From Pleurotus ostreatus/Saccharomyces cerevisiae fusant (taxonomy: Eukaryota; Opisthokonta), in assembly GCA_024196135.1 (NCBI GenBank), contig JAMQCK010000026.1, positions 62,001-126,000 on the forward strand: a DNA stretch of 64,000 nt, read 5' to 3'. Both the position numbers and the translations under genes were made by a program. This document shows, in pieces, positions 21,701 through 33,833 of this stretch. Below the pieces are notes generated by a model. The model ran no database searches. It saw only the letters and a program-made list of their open reading frames with translations, and was not told where the DNA came from. Numbering within the stretch: position 1 is the first letter of the stretch; each line of letters begins with the position of its first letter.

Positions 21701-24700
21701 TGACGTTGTCGAATTCAGCCCACTCATCTGGCGAGACGGTGTCGGAAGGCAATCGGTAGTCTTGTTCCCCAACCTTGGTTTCCGGACGAGTTTCTTGCTC
21801 TTGGAGATGAGCTATGTACTCCTCCAGCAAGGTGACCATGCGTTGAACGGGTTCGCCCTCCTCCTGGGATGGGTGAGTACGTGAAGAGGACCATGAGACT
21901 AGCACAGACCTTGTCCGACTCAGACTCCGAATCCGAGATGCTCATCGTCAACTTCATGTCCGACACTCGACGCGACGTCAAGTCAATCTGGATTTCCGGG
22001 ATGGCTAAGACATCGTCAGAATAGATGTGCGGCGGGACGACGCTGAACATACAAGCTTGAGTGTTCAGTAGACAGGTGTGTGTGTGCTCATTGCCGAACT
22101 TGGTGTTCAAGTCCTCGTCAGTGTGAGGCGAGTTGGCCAGATTGCGCTTGAAGTAGGCGATATAGGGGCAGTTCGCGACCGGTAGGAAGTGCAGCGTCGG
22201 ATTCTCAATGGGTTGCCAGTCGAGCTCGACGTAATCGTCGGAGTCGTACCAGGCAGAGAACTGTGACGAAGTGGGCAAGTCCGTTCTTGACGAATAGTTG
22301 CTACGGTGTTCAGGCTTGGTGACAGGAACGGCCTGCTTGAGAAGCTCGGGGAACGTCGCCAAGACAGCGCGTAGGTCCAAATCCTTGATAGCGACTTCGG
22401 CCGCATAGAAAGGCTTTCGTCGGATCACCTTCGTGGTGCCAGGTTGCATTCCCGGGACCGCCATCTCCTGGTCTCGTTGGTGCATGTCGACTTGGAAGTC
22501 TCTAAGAAGCCCCTTGACCCCAATCCATGGTGTGACACCTTCGACCCAGGCTATGGTACCAGTCAGTAAGACGGTCGCTGTTGTCAAAGACAAAAGACAT
22601 ACTTTGGCGAGAGTCGTCAATGTACGCGTGCATCAAGTAAAGCTGGGGCACCGAGATCCTATACTTGAGTGTAGCCAGGTGTCGTCCGAACTTGGGTGTC
22701 AACAATCGTCGAGGATAGTAACTTCCCTGACGAATCGGCAGCGACAGGACCCCGTCGAAGAGGTGCCACCACGCCCAAAAATGCGCGAAGGTCTTCGGCG
22801 TCAAATGCAAAGTACTCGAGTTCTTCAGGTGCCCGAGCTTCATTGGACGAATGCACGAAGTCAGAGAGATCGACAGGTGAATGAAGTCCGAGCGGAAACC
22901 GTTGTACGAGTCGTCCGCGGTCTGCATTCATGAGCACGTGCATGAGAAAGAGACTTGCATTGGACATACCTTGGGCAGAGGCGGCTTCGCCTTCTTCTCC
23001 AGGAACACGCCGTAGTGGGGCGCGAAGTCGAATAGGCGGCACGACCGATTGAACGGGTCGCCCGCGCACTTCTCGCATTCCTCTCCGCACGACCTCTCGC
23101 ACACGAAGCCCAGGCCGAAACGCACGCCGGATCGGAACTTAGCCATGACCTTGGTATACTTGAAGTCACGTCGATCCACAGCACCGTATTGGCATTGTCC
23201 CAAGCTACCGGCAGATAAGCCACTATCTGAATGATTTACCGAAGATACTCACTTGGGGATGGCCATGAACATGGAGTTGCTGACGACTTGGATGACCTCG
23301 TTATCCGGGTTCGGTAGACCAACCAGTATCTTCGGATTGCCTTGCCAGACGAGCACAAATCCGGCGCCATCACCGTGAAGACTGGCCGGGTCTCGTGAGC
23401 CTAACAGATTGATGAGCGAGATGACCAAGCGTGCAATGACAATCAACATACCTTTCATGACATATCGCACGTCGTACTTGAACGCGGCTCTCACTTTCCA
23501 GTGACATACCAGGCGAATCTATGAAGGGTGAGCAAAGAAACTGGTGGCCAAGGAGCGGTCGACTTGCCTTATCCCAGAAGCCCACAGCAGGGGACGAATC
23601 CCTCGGCGAACTTGTGACAGAGTCCAAGACGCGCATCAAGTCCTGCGTTGTGGAACCATAACTGACGCCCCAAGAGATGGTCGTCGTCGAGTCCGTCGTA
23701 ACATGAACTTGCGGTAGCGCGTACGTCTTCACTGGCATGATCGTCTTCGGAACCGAGATCGACAGCGGTGGTATACTGTAACGGCGCGAGCCGCTCAGGA
23801 TTGGGCACTCGAACCAGTCCACCGAGGCGTCCGTCCCCATCTCTTCGCCAATGACCAGGTCGGTGTCGAACTCGAGAGCATGGCTAACGCCGTCCGAGTG
23901 AGGTGGAATGTACAACAGCGGGATTGGGAAGTCACGAAGGTCGCCGCAGGCCGTTGACGCCGAGACGTGGAGATGCATCGGCACCAGTAAAGTGAAGACC
24001 GTGTCCAACGGTAGCCCATCGCCTTGTTCGTGCATGAACTGCGCAAGGTGATCCATAGGGAAGGATGGGGGACCTAAGAGCACTTGCACACTGGATAGCG
24101 TCGCGCGGAATAGAGGCACCCTCAACGTCTCGTCCACAACCACTTGCACAGGTACAGCGCGCCGCTTTCGTCCCATGAGGTTTTCCAAGACGGACATCTC
24201 GGACTCCTCGCGCGAGTTGCGTAATTGATCCAGCAGCGTCCGGTAAGTCCAGAAGTTGACTTCGTCGAGTCGACGGCGAGCTTCCTCGATGGACACCGTA
24301 TGCGCGTCAGTAAACTCGTAGTCCGGTCTCAAGCCTGGTGCATTTGCAGACTCCGCCGTGCTCTGGCCGAGAATCTTCTCTACCTTGGCCTCGAAAGCGT
24401 TCTCCCGTTCTGTACGCTGCCTCGCGCCGTCCAAAACTGTGCGGAAGATGCTCCCAAGTGAATGCTCGAGGGGATCGTCTGCAGCCTCGATCGACAGGTA
24501 CGCAACGTCGATCTTGAGCGGTGGCACGTTCTTTGGTCCCTCGGCCTCCGGTGTGGGCATATGCGAGTACCGCCCGGCGTTCGTCATATGGACAAGATGC
24601 TTCGCGCCTTTGGCAGCAAGACTGATTTCCAGGATCAAGTCGGCCAGGATATATCCATGCGGGATGTGCAAGCGTGCCGCATCGCCCTCGATAGAGATTG

Positions 24701-27700
24701 CTGATCCAGGGACCGTAGGCATGAAGACGCGCCACCCACGGAGCAACAGCAGCTCCTGCCACTCGTTGGAAGCCGACAACTGGGTGTGTCGCGTTGGGGG
24801 TGGAGGTGGCGGCACCCATACCATTAACTGGCTTAGCGAAGCCGAGACGGGGGCCTGCGGTGACACCGCTGCGCGGAGATCGCGAAGACAAGCGGTCAAC
24901 CTCTGCTTGCGCAAGATGAAGCTAATCTCAGCACGGCGGAGGCAGAACGAAACATCGAGCGTATTGTCAGTTTTCGCTCTCGCAGGTGTCGGCGGCTGGT
25001 CCGTGGAACGCGGCGGGAGGATGGTCTTGACTGCGCGTGCCGCCAGGAGGGCATGATACAAATGCGAAAGCTGGATCTCCGCGTCCGCCTCAGAAATGGC
25101 GACGTAGACACTGCCATTTGACGAGGTGCCGGGTGCAGCGCCAGTGTAGCTGACCTTGATGCTCTCGATGCCAATGAACGTCTTCGAGTCGTGCTCCCGG
25201 CTGTCCGTCTCCGCAATGGTCTGGTCGTCCGATTCCACTTCCGTCGACAGTGCGTCCCGGATGTGTATTTCCTCCAGCTCAAGCGTGGCAACCGCTCTGC
25301 GGCCTGACTTCGTCTTGGTATTCGCCACGGCCTCGCCGATCCGTTCCTCGGCGACGCGAAGTATAGCCCTCGTTTCTGCCCGCTCGTCGTATTTGCGGAA
25401 GTGATGCAGGTGCGTTGACTGGACGGCTGCAAACTCAAAGGATAGCCCAGTGCGAAGAGCGAGACCGAGCGCCATCTCCATCGCATTGGAGGGATTGAGG
25501 TCCGGCGAGGTCGTCAACGCCGCTATCCGTACGATGGATGCAGTCAGGTTGAGACCGAGAGGTGACGGTGGCTTGGGTTGCGCAGGTTGCGGCGGTAATG
25601 GTGTGGACGGTGGCGAAGACTTGTCTCGCGAAGCCAGAGCGGCAAGCTGCGCGGTAGTCGCGAGAACGTCCGGATGCCAGAGCTCGACGCATAGCGTCTC
25701 TGCATGCACGTTGACGTCAGCGACAAGAGAGTGCAGATCTACGGTCGCCATGTTCTGCGAGTCGTCGATAACGTCCGCAAATGCACCTGCCGTGCCCCGA
25801 ATGGTGAATCCATCGAAGGTCAACAGCGACGGATCGTCGAGGAAGTCCATGTCATTGGCGCTCGCGCCGCCACCGAAGGGCCCGATATTTCCCTCGTTCC
25901 ACTGCCGTCGGACCTTGACGAACAGCGTGTCCATGTCGACTTGCAAACGAGCCTTCATGAGATACCCTTGACCGGCCTCCGCAGACAGTTTCTCGTGAAC
26001 GAAGCTGGATTCCGCCGAGACTGCGAACTCGTTGCAACGCAATTCCGTGGATGTTGGTGCATGCGAGCGACCTTCCGTGCCCAAGATTGTTGCCCAGAAC
26101 GGACCGCTATGCAAGGTGAAGATGACGCGGGGCATCAACACTGACTCGGGCATGCGCTTCGGCGGTGGTGGAGGACCTGCAGCAGCTCGCTTCGCAGTCA
26201 TGTATGCGTCCAGACGGTCCAACATATCCCTGAGGTCGTCAACGTTGTGCGTGACTTGCATTCCGCCCAGCCGTATATCGAGGGCTAGCAGGGCCGCATT
26301 GGGGTCTCCACATAAGAAGGGCGTCGCGCAAACAAACGGCGATGGCCATTGAGACACGAGCCCATCTATCGAGATCGACCCCAGCTTTGCCATGTGTAGG
26401 TCCTCGAGGCGGCTGATCTTATCCAGCGTGACTTCCTGGAGGTTGAACGAGACATTGAACGACCCGGGGTGTAGCTGAGAGACGGATCGTCCTAGGTGCT
26501 TGCGATGCAGAGGGTTGGAGAACGGGTCGCTCTTGCGTACGTCGAGCACTATGTGCTGAAGACGTCCCTTGTAGATGGCATAGTCCTGGATCGCAGGACG
26601 ATCCTCCGCAGAGACAAACGTTATGTCGGCCAACCGTAACTCCAGTGATGAAAAGAACGACAAAGTGGACTACACAGATGTTATCAGTGGTTAGTGCCGG
26701 TATGGATCAGCGGCACTTACTGTATCCTTAAAGTCAGCGACCTTGGTGCATGGTTGTGGATAGAACGAAGATCCACGAAGTCTTGACTAATGGGGGGTCA
26801 GTCAAGTCCTCCCATATTCAGCGCTCACACTCACCGACAATGCTTCAAGGAATGGAGATCCTGCGGGTATGGGTAGACCATCACCTGTTGGCGTCTTCGG
26901 GGGACTTGGCGAGTCTTCGGTGTCAGATACCACGACAGCTCTAGGTGGCGGGCTGGTCGCTTCTGGCAAAGGGTGGGTAGACTGCAGCCGCGCTTTGACG
27001 GCTTTCCAGTCTTTAAAGACGGCAAGACATGCGTCGACATCGACGACGACCTTCCCGAGGTTGAGAAGTACGCTAAGTGCTTGCGCAGAGGAGAAGCCGA
27101 CGATAGGATTGAAGCCGACAGAGCCTTGGAGATGGGCTTCTCCTGGTAGATCAAAGAACGGAAGCTCGCTTATACGACCTATTGGATGATCAGAGCGCGC
27201 TCGTGGTGATGGGCATTGTGACGCACCAGTGCTGACCGGCTGCATGAAGCCCCTAGCATCGCGTACAGAGAACCTCCAATGGACGTGCCCTTGCGTATGC
27301 CCCCATGCCGCGTTCCATGATCGCCTGAAGCTACCCGCAATGCGCGTACGCAGCACGCTAAACCTATGCGCCTGGGGCCTGGGTGTGGATGACTTGCGTC
27401 GGTGCTTAAGCGCCGACGCGGGCGGCTCCAGGCCGACCAGGTTGATGAATGTCTGAAGGTGTACGCGATGCGCGCTCACGTCGACGCCGGGGAGGTCTGC
27501 GACAGATGCCTGGAAGTCCTGGACCTCGAAGGCGATCGCGGAAGTGAGGTGGGGGAGGAAGCGGAAGACAATACGCAGGCAGGCGACGAAGTAGATGCGG
27601 AGGTACGGGCGAACAAGGGGATCGAGGATGGAGTAGGCGGACGCGAACCATTGACGAATGGATTGCTTGGGGGAGGTGGTTTGCAGCTCCTTGAAGGAGA

Positions 27701-28082
27701 ATGCCCGGCGGCGCTTGAGTAGGATGGGTTTGTGTTGTTCCTGCTTCTTGAGGCGTAGGCGTAGCCCCTCGAATGTGACCGTCCACCGTGTCGTTGCTTC
27801 GGGAGGCGATCTCGGCCAGCTGACCCTCTCTATCCTGACCTCCAAGGCGCCCGCGGCAATGTATATGCCCCGAATACTACGGAGACTGGTGGTCCGTACG
27901 CGTACGTGCTTGCTCGCCGCGTTCAGCAGTCCGGGGATGATCCATGACCGGAGGAGAACGAGAGCGGTGAAGATGCGGACGAGGAAGAGAATGAGCCAGG
28001 ACAGCCATGTACTGGAGGGGCTGGAGATGAGAAGGAGCTTGAAGATCGTCCAGGGTAGCGCGAAGACGCCGAAGACGCTCAT
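18752..28082 (-). CDS. FMP27: FMP27/Hobbit bridge-like lipid transfer protein (BLTP2)
   Basis: Very large lipid-transfer protein expected at ER-plasma membrane contacts. The 17 exons (27227-28082, 26835-27178, 26721-26786, 23568-26669, 23452-23518, 23253-23400, 22970-23204, 22603-22921, 21910-22550, 21654-21863, 21538-21602, 20815-21487, 20137-20766, 19557-20086, 19407-19506, 18899-19357, 18752-18847) sum to 8,541 nt, or 2,846 aa. An N-terminal membrane anchor occupies roughly residues 15-50. The GFWDK motif ends at residue 1456. Other blocks include LHLTPKTFAHFWAWWHLFDG, IRDIMLQYYYLSRARRG, and near the C-terminus RDAMIRTRDLEYRNQTWSFE and FHQPLVPVFPVARELI of the Apt1/Golgi-localisation region. 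The intron right after GFWDK is GC-AG. The 48-nt intron at 27179-27226 is in frame. The start is the ATG at 28082; the upstream frame opens on TTG. Confidence 0.93.
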
Positions 28083-28873
28083 GTCTGAGTGCGCTGGATG
28101 GGATGGCAAAGGAACGGACGCATGAACAGTTGTCGGGACTTGGTGGGGCGCGCGCGTCGACTGTTTGTTACGCCTCGGGGATGGTGAAGGTGGGCGGTGG
28201 TGAGAGCGGGAACGAAGCCGCGCGTGTCAGGCTCGTCAGCGCTGCTAACCAGCGAGGAGCCCCGGAGCCTTTCGTCCGCCCGATCTCATTTCCAAACGGG
28301 GCGTCGGAAGCAGCCGAACCCCACGTTCGACTTCAACCCGGGGCGCTGGCCTCACGATGACCACGACTGGAAGCACGATCACGATGCCTACTCATGTCGT
28401 ACCACTCTATGGTCGTCCCCGCGACAGAACCTAATATCCTCGAGGCGCATTGGGAGTGCGAAAGCGCCGAATGAGGACGTCCATTGTTGGGTCCGACATC
28501 ATGTCGACGTACGGTCGCATATGCGACCAAGTTTACTGTGTGGTGCGCGCGAAGCAGCTCCTTATCGGTGCTTGCTGACTGATCTTATGATTATCTTGTC
28601 TCTAGTAAAGGGTCAATAAACGGGAGTGTTACTCACAGGATGCTATCTTCAGTCTTCAGAGAAAATCACCCATAGGAGATTTCGAAGTATGATATACATG
28701 GCCGCATCGCGTCAGCTGCAGCCTGTGCTTCATGCGTTGCATAGTGAGACGATATAGCAGAGTAAAGACACATATAGCTGTTGCATGCTGGCATAAGCTT
28801 AACGACGGCGACCCCCGGCCACCGCCCATCCTCTACATCCGCGCCCCCACCGACCCGACTGCGTGCTGACCGC
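28083..28873. promoter_or_regulatory. FMP27 upstream region and RPL6 3' flank
   Basis: 791 bp between two minus-strand genes. The FMP27 promoter must lie here. A 140-codon plus-strand open frame (28197-28619) starts on GTG and resembles nothing I know, so I do not call it. No repeat or RNA gene is visible. Confidence 0.35.
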
Positions 28874-29641
28874 CTAGAACTTCAGCTCGTGCGGGTACTG
28901 GCCCTTGGAGAGGCCGAACGAAGACGAGAGGTACTTCGCGAGGTGCTCGGTCTTCTTGACGGCCTCGACGATGGCCTTGTCAACCGACTTCTGGTCGGCG
29001 GCCTTCGACTCGGGGAACGCCTCCTTCGCCTTCGGCTTGCCATCCTCGAAGAACTCGGCCTCTGCTGATTGCGAGCCCTTGGTCTTCTCCTTGGCGAAAT
29101 AGGCGTCGTTGATCTTCTCGTCGACCTGTCGCGATCCGTCAGATAAGTCGAAAACATGCATAGCAGGGTCACGCACCTTGTAGTCGCCGAGCTCAAGCTT
29201 GGTGGACGTCGCGATGACGTACGCCTGGTTCACCCTCCGCAAGGGGACGCCGTTGACCTTGTAGGGGCCAGTGACAAGGAGGAGGCCGCTCTCAAGCTGC
29301 TTGAGGAAGACAACGCGCTTCCCCCGGTAGCGGCCGGCAAGCAGGATGAGAACGGTGCCAGGGGTGATGGTCGAGCGGAGAGCGGTGGGCTTGGGGGACT
29401 TGCGGCTCTTCTTGGGCTGGCGCACATCCTCAGCGGGGTAGAAGCGGGGCGCCTTCTGGGTGGGGACCAGGCGCTTGCCACCGTTCTTCTCTCCGCCGAC
29501 CGTCTTCTCAACGAACTCCGGCGTGGGCTCCGCGGCGGGCTTTTCTGACTTTTTGGGGCCCTTGAAGAGGCCGCGCTTGGCGAAGACCTGCGAGCGCGAA
29601 AGGCGGCCAACGCCGGGCACGAGCTCCTTCGATCTGGCCAT
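28874..29641 (-). CDS. RPL6: 60S ribosomal protein L6 (eL6)
   Basis: Large-subunit ribosomal protein. Exons 29177-29641 and 28874-29125 give 238 aa. The conserved core is TPGTVLILLAGRYRGKRVVF with the following GLLLVTGPYKVNGVPLRRVN and the acidic/basic C-terminal helix. The N-terminus MARSKELVPGVGRLSRSQ is basic. The single coding intron (29126-29176, 51 nt) is in frame without a stop. The ATG abuts a CAG; a donor at 29691 with a CTAAC branch-like motif between them indicates a 50-nt 5'-UTR intron ending exactly at the start codon. Confidence 0.95.
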   Translation of the reverse strand: MARSKELVPGVGRLSRSQVFAKRGLFKGPKKSEKPAAEPTPEFVEKTVGGEKNGGKRLVPTQKAPRFYPAEDVRQPKKSRKSPKPTALRSTITPGTVLILLAGRYRGKRVVFLKQLESGLLLVTGPYKVNGVPLRRVNQAYVIATSTKLELGDYKVRDPAMHVFDLSDGSRQVDEKINDAYFAKEKTKGSQSAEAEFFEDGKPKAKEAFPESKAADQKSVDKAIVEAVKKTEHLAKYLSSSFGLSKGQYPHELKF

Positions 29642-29973
29642 CTGAGTAGGATCGTTAGGATGTCTCCATCGAGAGCAACGATGTCGCGCACGTTGATTGT
29701 GTCTTGAGGATACGCCGAAGCTGCTTGCGATGGTCTCCACGCTATGCTCCCATTCGATAATGCTTTCCAAATCGGGAAGGTACACTGGTGGCTGAACTGC
29801 ACATACGCTCGGCTTTCGCCGCAGATTTGTGATGGCATCGAGCGCCGACATGTTGGCCGGGCTTGCCGAGTCGGCATGAACGGAACTCGGGCCGTTACTT
29901 CCGGGCGCCTAGGTGAGGCGCGCCGTCGCGATCGGACTGGGGCACGAACGTGTCCATCGACTCCCATCTCGCC
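29642..29973. promoter_or_regulatory. Bidirectional promoter RPL6 / SDT1-like
   Basis: 332 bp between divergent start codons. The 50 bp next to RPL6 (29642-29691) read as a 5'-UTR intron. The remaining 280 bp must serve both genes. I could not identify a TATA box. Confidence 0.45.
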
Positions 29974-31143
29974 ATGACGGAAGGTGAGTCGCGCGCGATC
30001 TTGGAAGCACTGGACTTACACCTTCCAGATACACGCCCCATAGTATGGTTTGACATTGACAACACCCTGTACTCCGCGAGTACAAAGGTACGCCTCTCGG
30101 TGACTCCTAACGTAGTGGGTGACGCTCATCCTCGGTTCAGATCAGCCAGGAGATGGGGAAGCGCATACATGGTGGGTCTCTCCCTCCAATCTAGCCTTCT
30201 CTCTGACCGGTCATCAGCCTACTTCGTCTCGCTCGGCCTTGAAGACGAGAAGGCAACGAAGCTTCACCATCACTACTACACCGAGTACGGTCTCGCTCTA
30301 CGAGGCCTCGTTCGGCACCACGAAGTCGGTAAATCCCCTTCAACACTCCTTTACCTGTCTGACGCTCAACTCTTTTCCCTCTTCTTCCCTTGCTCAGATC
30401 CCATCGACTTCGACCGCAAGTGTGATGGCTCCCTGCCACTAGAGCAGATCATCAAGCCCGACCCCGCATTGCGCAAGCTCTTCGAGGACATAGACCGGTC
30501 CAAAGTGCGCGTGTGGGCGCTCACCAATGCGTATAAGCCGGTGCGTGCACCATTCGTTCCCCAATTCCTCCGTCGTAACCCGCGCCACAGCACGCCGAGC
30601 GCGTCCTCCGACTGCTAAACCTAGAGGACCAGATCGATGGGTTGGTCTACTGCGACTACGCTAACCGCGAATTCTCCTGCAAGCCTGAGCCTGAGTACTA
30701 TCATCAGGTGCGTAAGTACCCACGACGGAGCGACCTTGTCGGATCCCATTGTCTCCACTCATATCACCGCCCTTACAGTATCCAAGCTCCCGCCACTGAC
30801 TTACCTTTCCCTCACCTGCACTCCCATGCACCTCGCTTGTCCCCCTTGCATTGCCATCTTACTCAACCGACTCCACCAGGCACTCGCCAAAGCCGGCATC
30901 ACTGACCCATCCAAATGCTACTTCGTCGATGATTCTCTTAAGAACCTGAAGGCCGCACATGCCCTCGGTTGGGGCCACCTCGCACACTTCTGCGAGCACG
31001 ACCTCGAGGTCGTGGAAGGTGGACTCGTCAAGAGGCTGCCAAAGTACGAGTCGGGGTCGAAGACGGAGGAGGGGATTGACATCGTATCCAACCTGCAGCA
31101 GCTGAGGACGGTGTGGCCGGAGATCTTCAAGGAGGGGCAATAG
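29974..31143 (+). CDS. HAD-family pyrimidine 5'-nucleotidase (Sdt1/Phm8-like)
   Basis: HAD-superfamily phosphatase; yeast Sdt1 and Phm8 dephosphorylate nucleoside or nicotinamide monophosphates. Exons 29974-30087, 30141-30171, 30218-30328, 30398-30540, 30591-30707 and 30880-31143 give 259 aa. Motif I is WFDIDNTLY (nucleophile and acid Asp), motif II is ALTNAYKPHAERV, the Lys motif is in CKPEPEYYHQALAKAG, and motif IV is CYFVDDSLKNL. Exon 2 has only 31 nt. The last intron (30708-30879) is 172 nt, several times the local norm. The in-frame codon at 29950 is GTG, so the ATG at 29974 was chosen. Substrate is not determined by the sequence. Confidence 0.88.
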
Positions 31144-31360
31144 CTCACGCGCAGGATCTGGAAGGCTGGCGGTGGAAACTAGGCATGTTTGGGATGTGTA
31201 TGATACATCACTCTGTAGAAGATTGTAATGGAACAAGGAAATCAACTCGAAGTCCGAGCCCAGTTGTGAACGAGTCGCCAAGTCTATTGTTCCCGATCGG
31301 GACGCTTGCCAGACGCGCGTCGGTCTAAGCGTAATTGCTGTCTGCCTCCGTCCCCCCATC

Positions 31361-31999
31361 ATGGACTATACGCCGCGTCACAATCAGCCGTTCACTCTTG
31401 AGCAGGCCGTGCACCTCGATGTGGCGATCATCACCGAGGGTATGTGGGAATACGACGTCGCTTGGAGTCAATGCTGACATGGGCATTGCCACAGAGATCT
31501 CTCGCTTGCAAAACTCCCTGCAGCATCTGAAGGAGACGCAGGACCTTCTTCGGTCCCATCTGCAATCAGAAGCAGATTCAGACTTGCAGCAGGCGCTGAA
31601 TGAGAACGAGGAGGTTATGTGCGTACTCTAATGACGTCGCTAATTCATGATCATTGACCCTGCTTCCCCAACTCCGCATCGCGACTGCCCACCCCCCTTA
31701 CGACCGCCCCCATTGCCTTCGCATCATCCATTTACCCCCTCGCTCTCTATGCCCCTCACAGAGGCTCACAAACCGAACGCATAACCATTCTCCGTATGGC
31801 CCTCACGCAGAAGGGCATACTCGGCACGTCATCGCACTACGACACCTTCCCTCCGACCGGCCCTTCGCAAAGTCAAACACAGACACGAGAATCAGCCCCT
31901 TCACCTTCTCAACCTCCAGCTACCACACCCGCCCCTGCGCCTGCCAATGGGGTCAATGGCGCGAGCGAGTCAGACGAGGACGGCGGGCTTCACCTTTGA
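31361..31999 (+). CDS. Small coiled-coil protein, Tma17/Adc17-like (candidate proteasome assembly chaperone)
   Basis: Exons 31361-31439, 31495-31618 and 31762-31999 give 146 aa. The centre is a helical coiled coil (EISRLQNSLQHLKETQDLL) followed by LNENEEVI and ERITILRMAL, the same layout as yeast Tma17: a helix, an acidic break, then an ENE(I/V) helix. The tail is Ser/Pro/Gln-rich and acidic at the end. In yeast, Tma17 aids regulatory-particle assembly of the proteasome. Resemblance here is short and helical, so the function is tentative. The second intron is 143 nt; its acceptor restores the frame. Confidence 0.55.
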
Positions 32000-32178
32000 T
32001 TGTCTTCCCTTGCGAGGAGCGTACTGCCCGAGCGACAGCGTACATCCGACGACCTTGTATATTATTCCTACACTATATTACAACATTGTCCGTCCTTCCA
32101 TAGTCGCACTGTCCATTCACACCCCTCTTCCCTCTTCCCTCGCCTTTCCCTCTCCCCTTCTTCTTCCTCGCCCACCCC

Positions 32179-33688
32179 TCAAAACAACATCACCGAAAGC
32201 ACCTGCGACGCCTCCGACACCTCCAGCACAATCCCGTCGTAGCCGTACACTTGATCTCCAGCTTGAATATGCAGCACGCGACAAGAGAAAGAAAGCAATA
32301 TACTTACAATGTGATGCCGAGGAGGGCAGGGTCACCCCGTCCTCGTCGTCGGTGCGGTCGAGGAGCATGGAGGGTGGGGGCTCACGCGGGGAGAGGAAGT
32401 GGGAGATGGTTTCGAACTGGGGGAGGGGTTAGTCGGACGTGAAAGGGGGGACTGGGAGGGTGCGTACTCGGTCGTAAAAGCGTTTGCGGGGAGGGGTGTC
32501 TATGATGGGTTAGACTAAAGGGATGGGCGCAGGAGTAACGGGTATTACCATCTTCGTCGTCTTCTGGTGACCCTTCGATCTCCCAGTTGCAGCGCTTGTA
32601 TCGCTGGAATAAGGGCGAGCCAGGCTACGCCAACAATCAGGCGAAGAACGGTGATCATACAGACGTAAGACGTACAATGTTCGTATGAAGGACGATCTTC
32701 TCTACGACGTGTGTCTTCCCGGATATCAGGAAGTCAATACCGTACCGGAAGTAATTGTAGAAGTCTGAGCAGGGCGCAAGTGTGAGTAGGACGAGAGAAG
32801 ATGGCAAAGTCACGGACAGGATGGCTCCTCGTCCTCCTCAGGAGTCTTCTTTGATGAATGTATCCGCATGCGGTCGTCCTCCTTGTAATGGGTTCGCAGG
32901 GGTGGCCCAAGGTCGACGACAAGATCCTGCGCAGTCGTTTCTCGCAATCGCACATGTATGGGTGGCTTGTCTGAAGGATAGAAGTACAAGGTGACTCCCT
33001 CGTGCACCTGCGAGAGGGTCGTACACTCAGTGAAGATTCATCAAAACAAGGTTAGGCCCACTCACTCGTGCCACCGCCCGCGCCACATCACCGAACATCG
33101 CAGGGCATTCGAGCACCTCGTCCAGTGCGTCGCGCGGTTGACCATCGTCCAATGTTTGCGAGATGAAGATGCGTTTCACCTCCTGCTTGCGGTCCTCCGT
33201 CGCCTTGCCCTTCCCCAACGCCTCGCCAACGCCATCGTCCTCGAAGCTGAACCAGAGCCCAGGATACCGCAGGTCCTCACCCTGATATGTCGGCCCAAAC
33301 GTCCGACTAACATCGACCCTCCGCAAGAGGTCGTCCTTGCCGGACAGCACCTTGTCCCGATAACGCAGAACGAGCGGTGGCGCGCTGTCGCGCAGACGTC
33401 GTACGCAGATAGTATGGAGACGCTGGTGCTTGGCGGAGAAGAGCAGATCTATGTGAGGGCGGAGGTGAAGGACGACGGGGGTCAGGCCAGTGGTGGATTC
33501 GGGATCGTACTTGACGTCGACCTGCGGGAAGATATGTTGCAGGCCGCGAAGCACGTCAAGGACGGTCCAGAGGGAGGAGCCTGGCTGGGTGTCAGAGCAT
33601 ACTCAAGGGCTACAGTGCGCCACGCACCAATCTCAAACATACCCAGACCCTCGCTGGGCCGGACATCGAGGTCGAGTACGCCGAGCAT
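32179..33688 (-). CDS. PHAF1 family protein (UPF0183; phagophore assembly factor 1)
   Basis: Conserved eukaryotic family; in animals PHAF1 binds phosphoinositides and localises to forming autophagosomes. Exons 33628-33688, 33066-33580, 32818-33007, 32676-32764, 32549-32624, 32468-32499, 32308-32416 and 32179-32261 give 384 aa. Diagnostic blocks are the N-terminal GMFEIGSSLWTVLDVL, VDVKYDPES, the central FGPTYQGEDLRYPGLWFSFE, and YFYNYFRYGIDFLISG followed by VLHTNIPG. The C-terminus is VYGYDGIVLEV and is recovered only after the last splice. Exon 6 is 32 nt. The donor of exon 3 is GTCCGT, chosen because it recreates the YFYNYF block. It shares a 145-bp promoter with DPB2. Confidence 0.85.
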
Positions 33689-33833
33689 GATGACGGACAG
33701 GTGTTAGGCGCCTGGTCGTCGCAGACAAGAGCGGGTGACCGGGGCGGTCAGCCGGACAAGCACACCGGGCACGTGGCCTAATCAAGCGCGTCGCGTCCGC
33801 GAGACGCGTCTCGCGCAGAACGATCACCACGCG
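33689..33833. promoter_or_regulatory. Bidirectional promoter PHAF1 / DPB2 with an ACGCGT box
   Basis: 145 bp between divergent ATGs. A perfect 12-bp palindrome GAGACGCGTCTC at 33801-33812 contains the MCB hexamer ACGCGT, 25 bp before the DPB2 start codon. In fungi MCB boxes bind MBF and drive G1/S transcription, which suits a polymerase epsilon subunit. Confidence 0.5.

Noticed and set aside
28197..28619. A 140-codon plus-strand open frame in the FMP27 upstream region
   Set aside because: It opens on GTG, has no recognisable motif and no splice partners.
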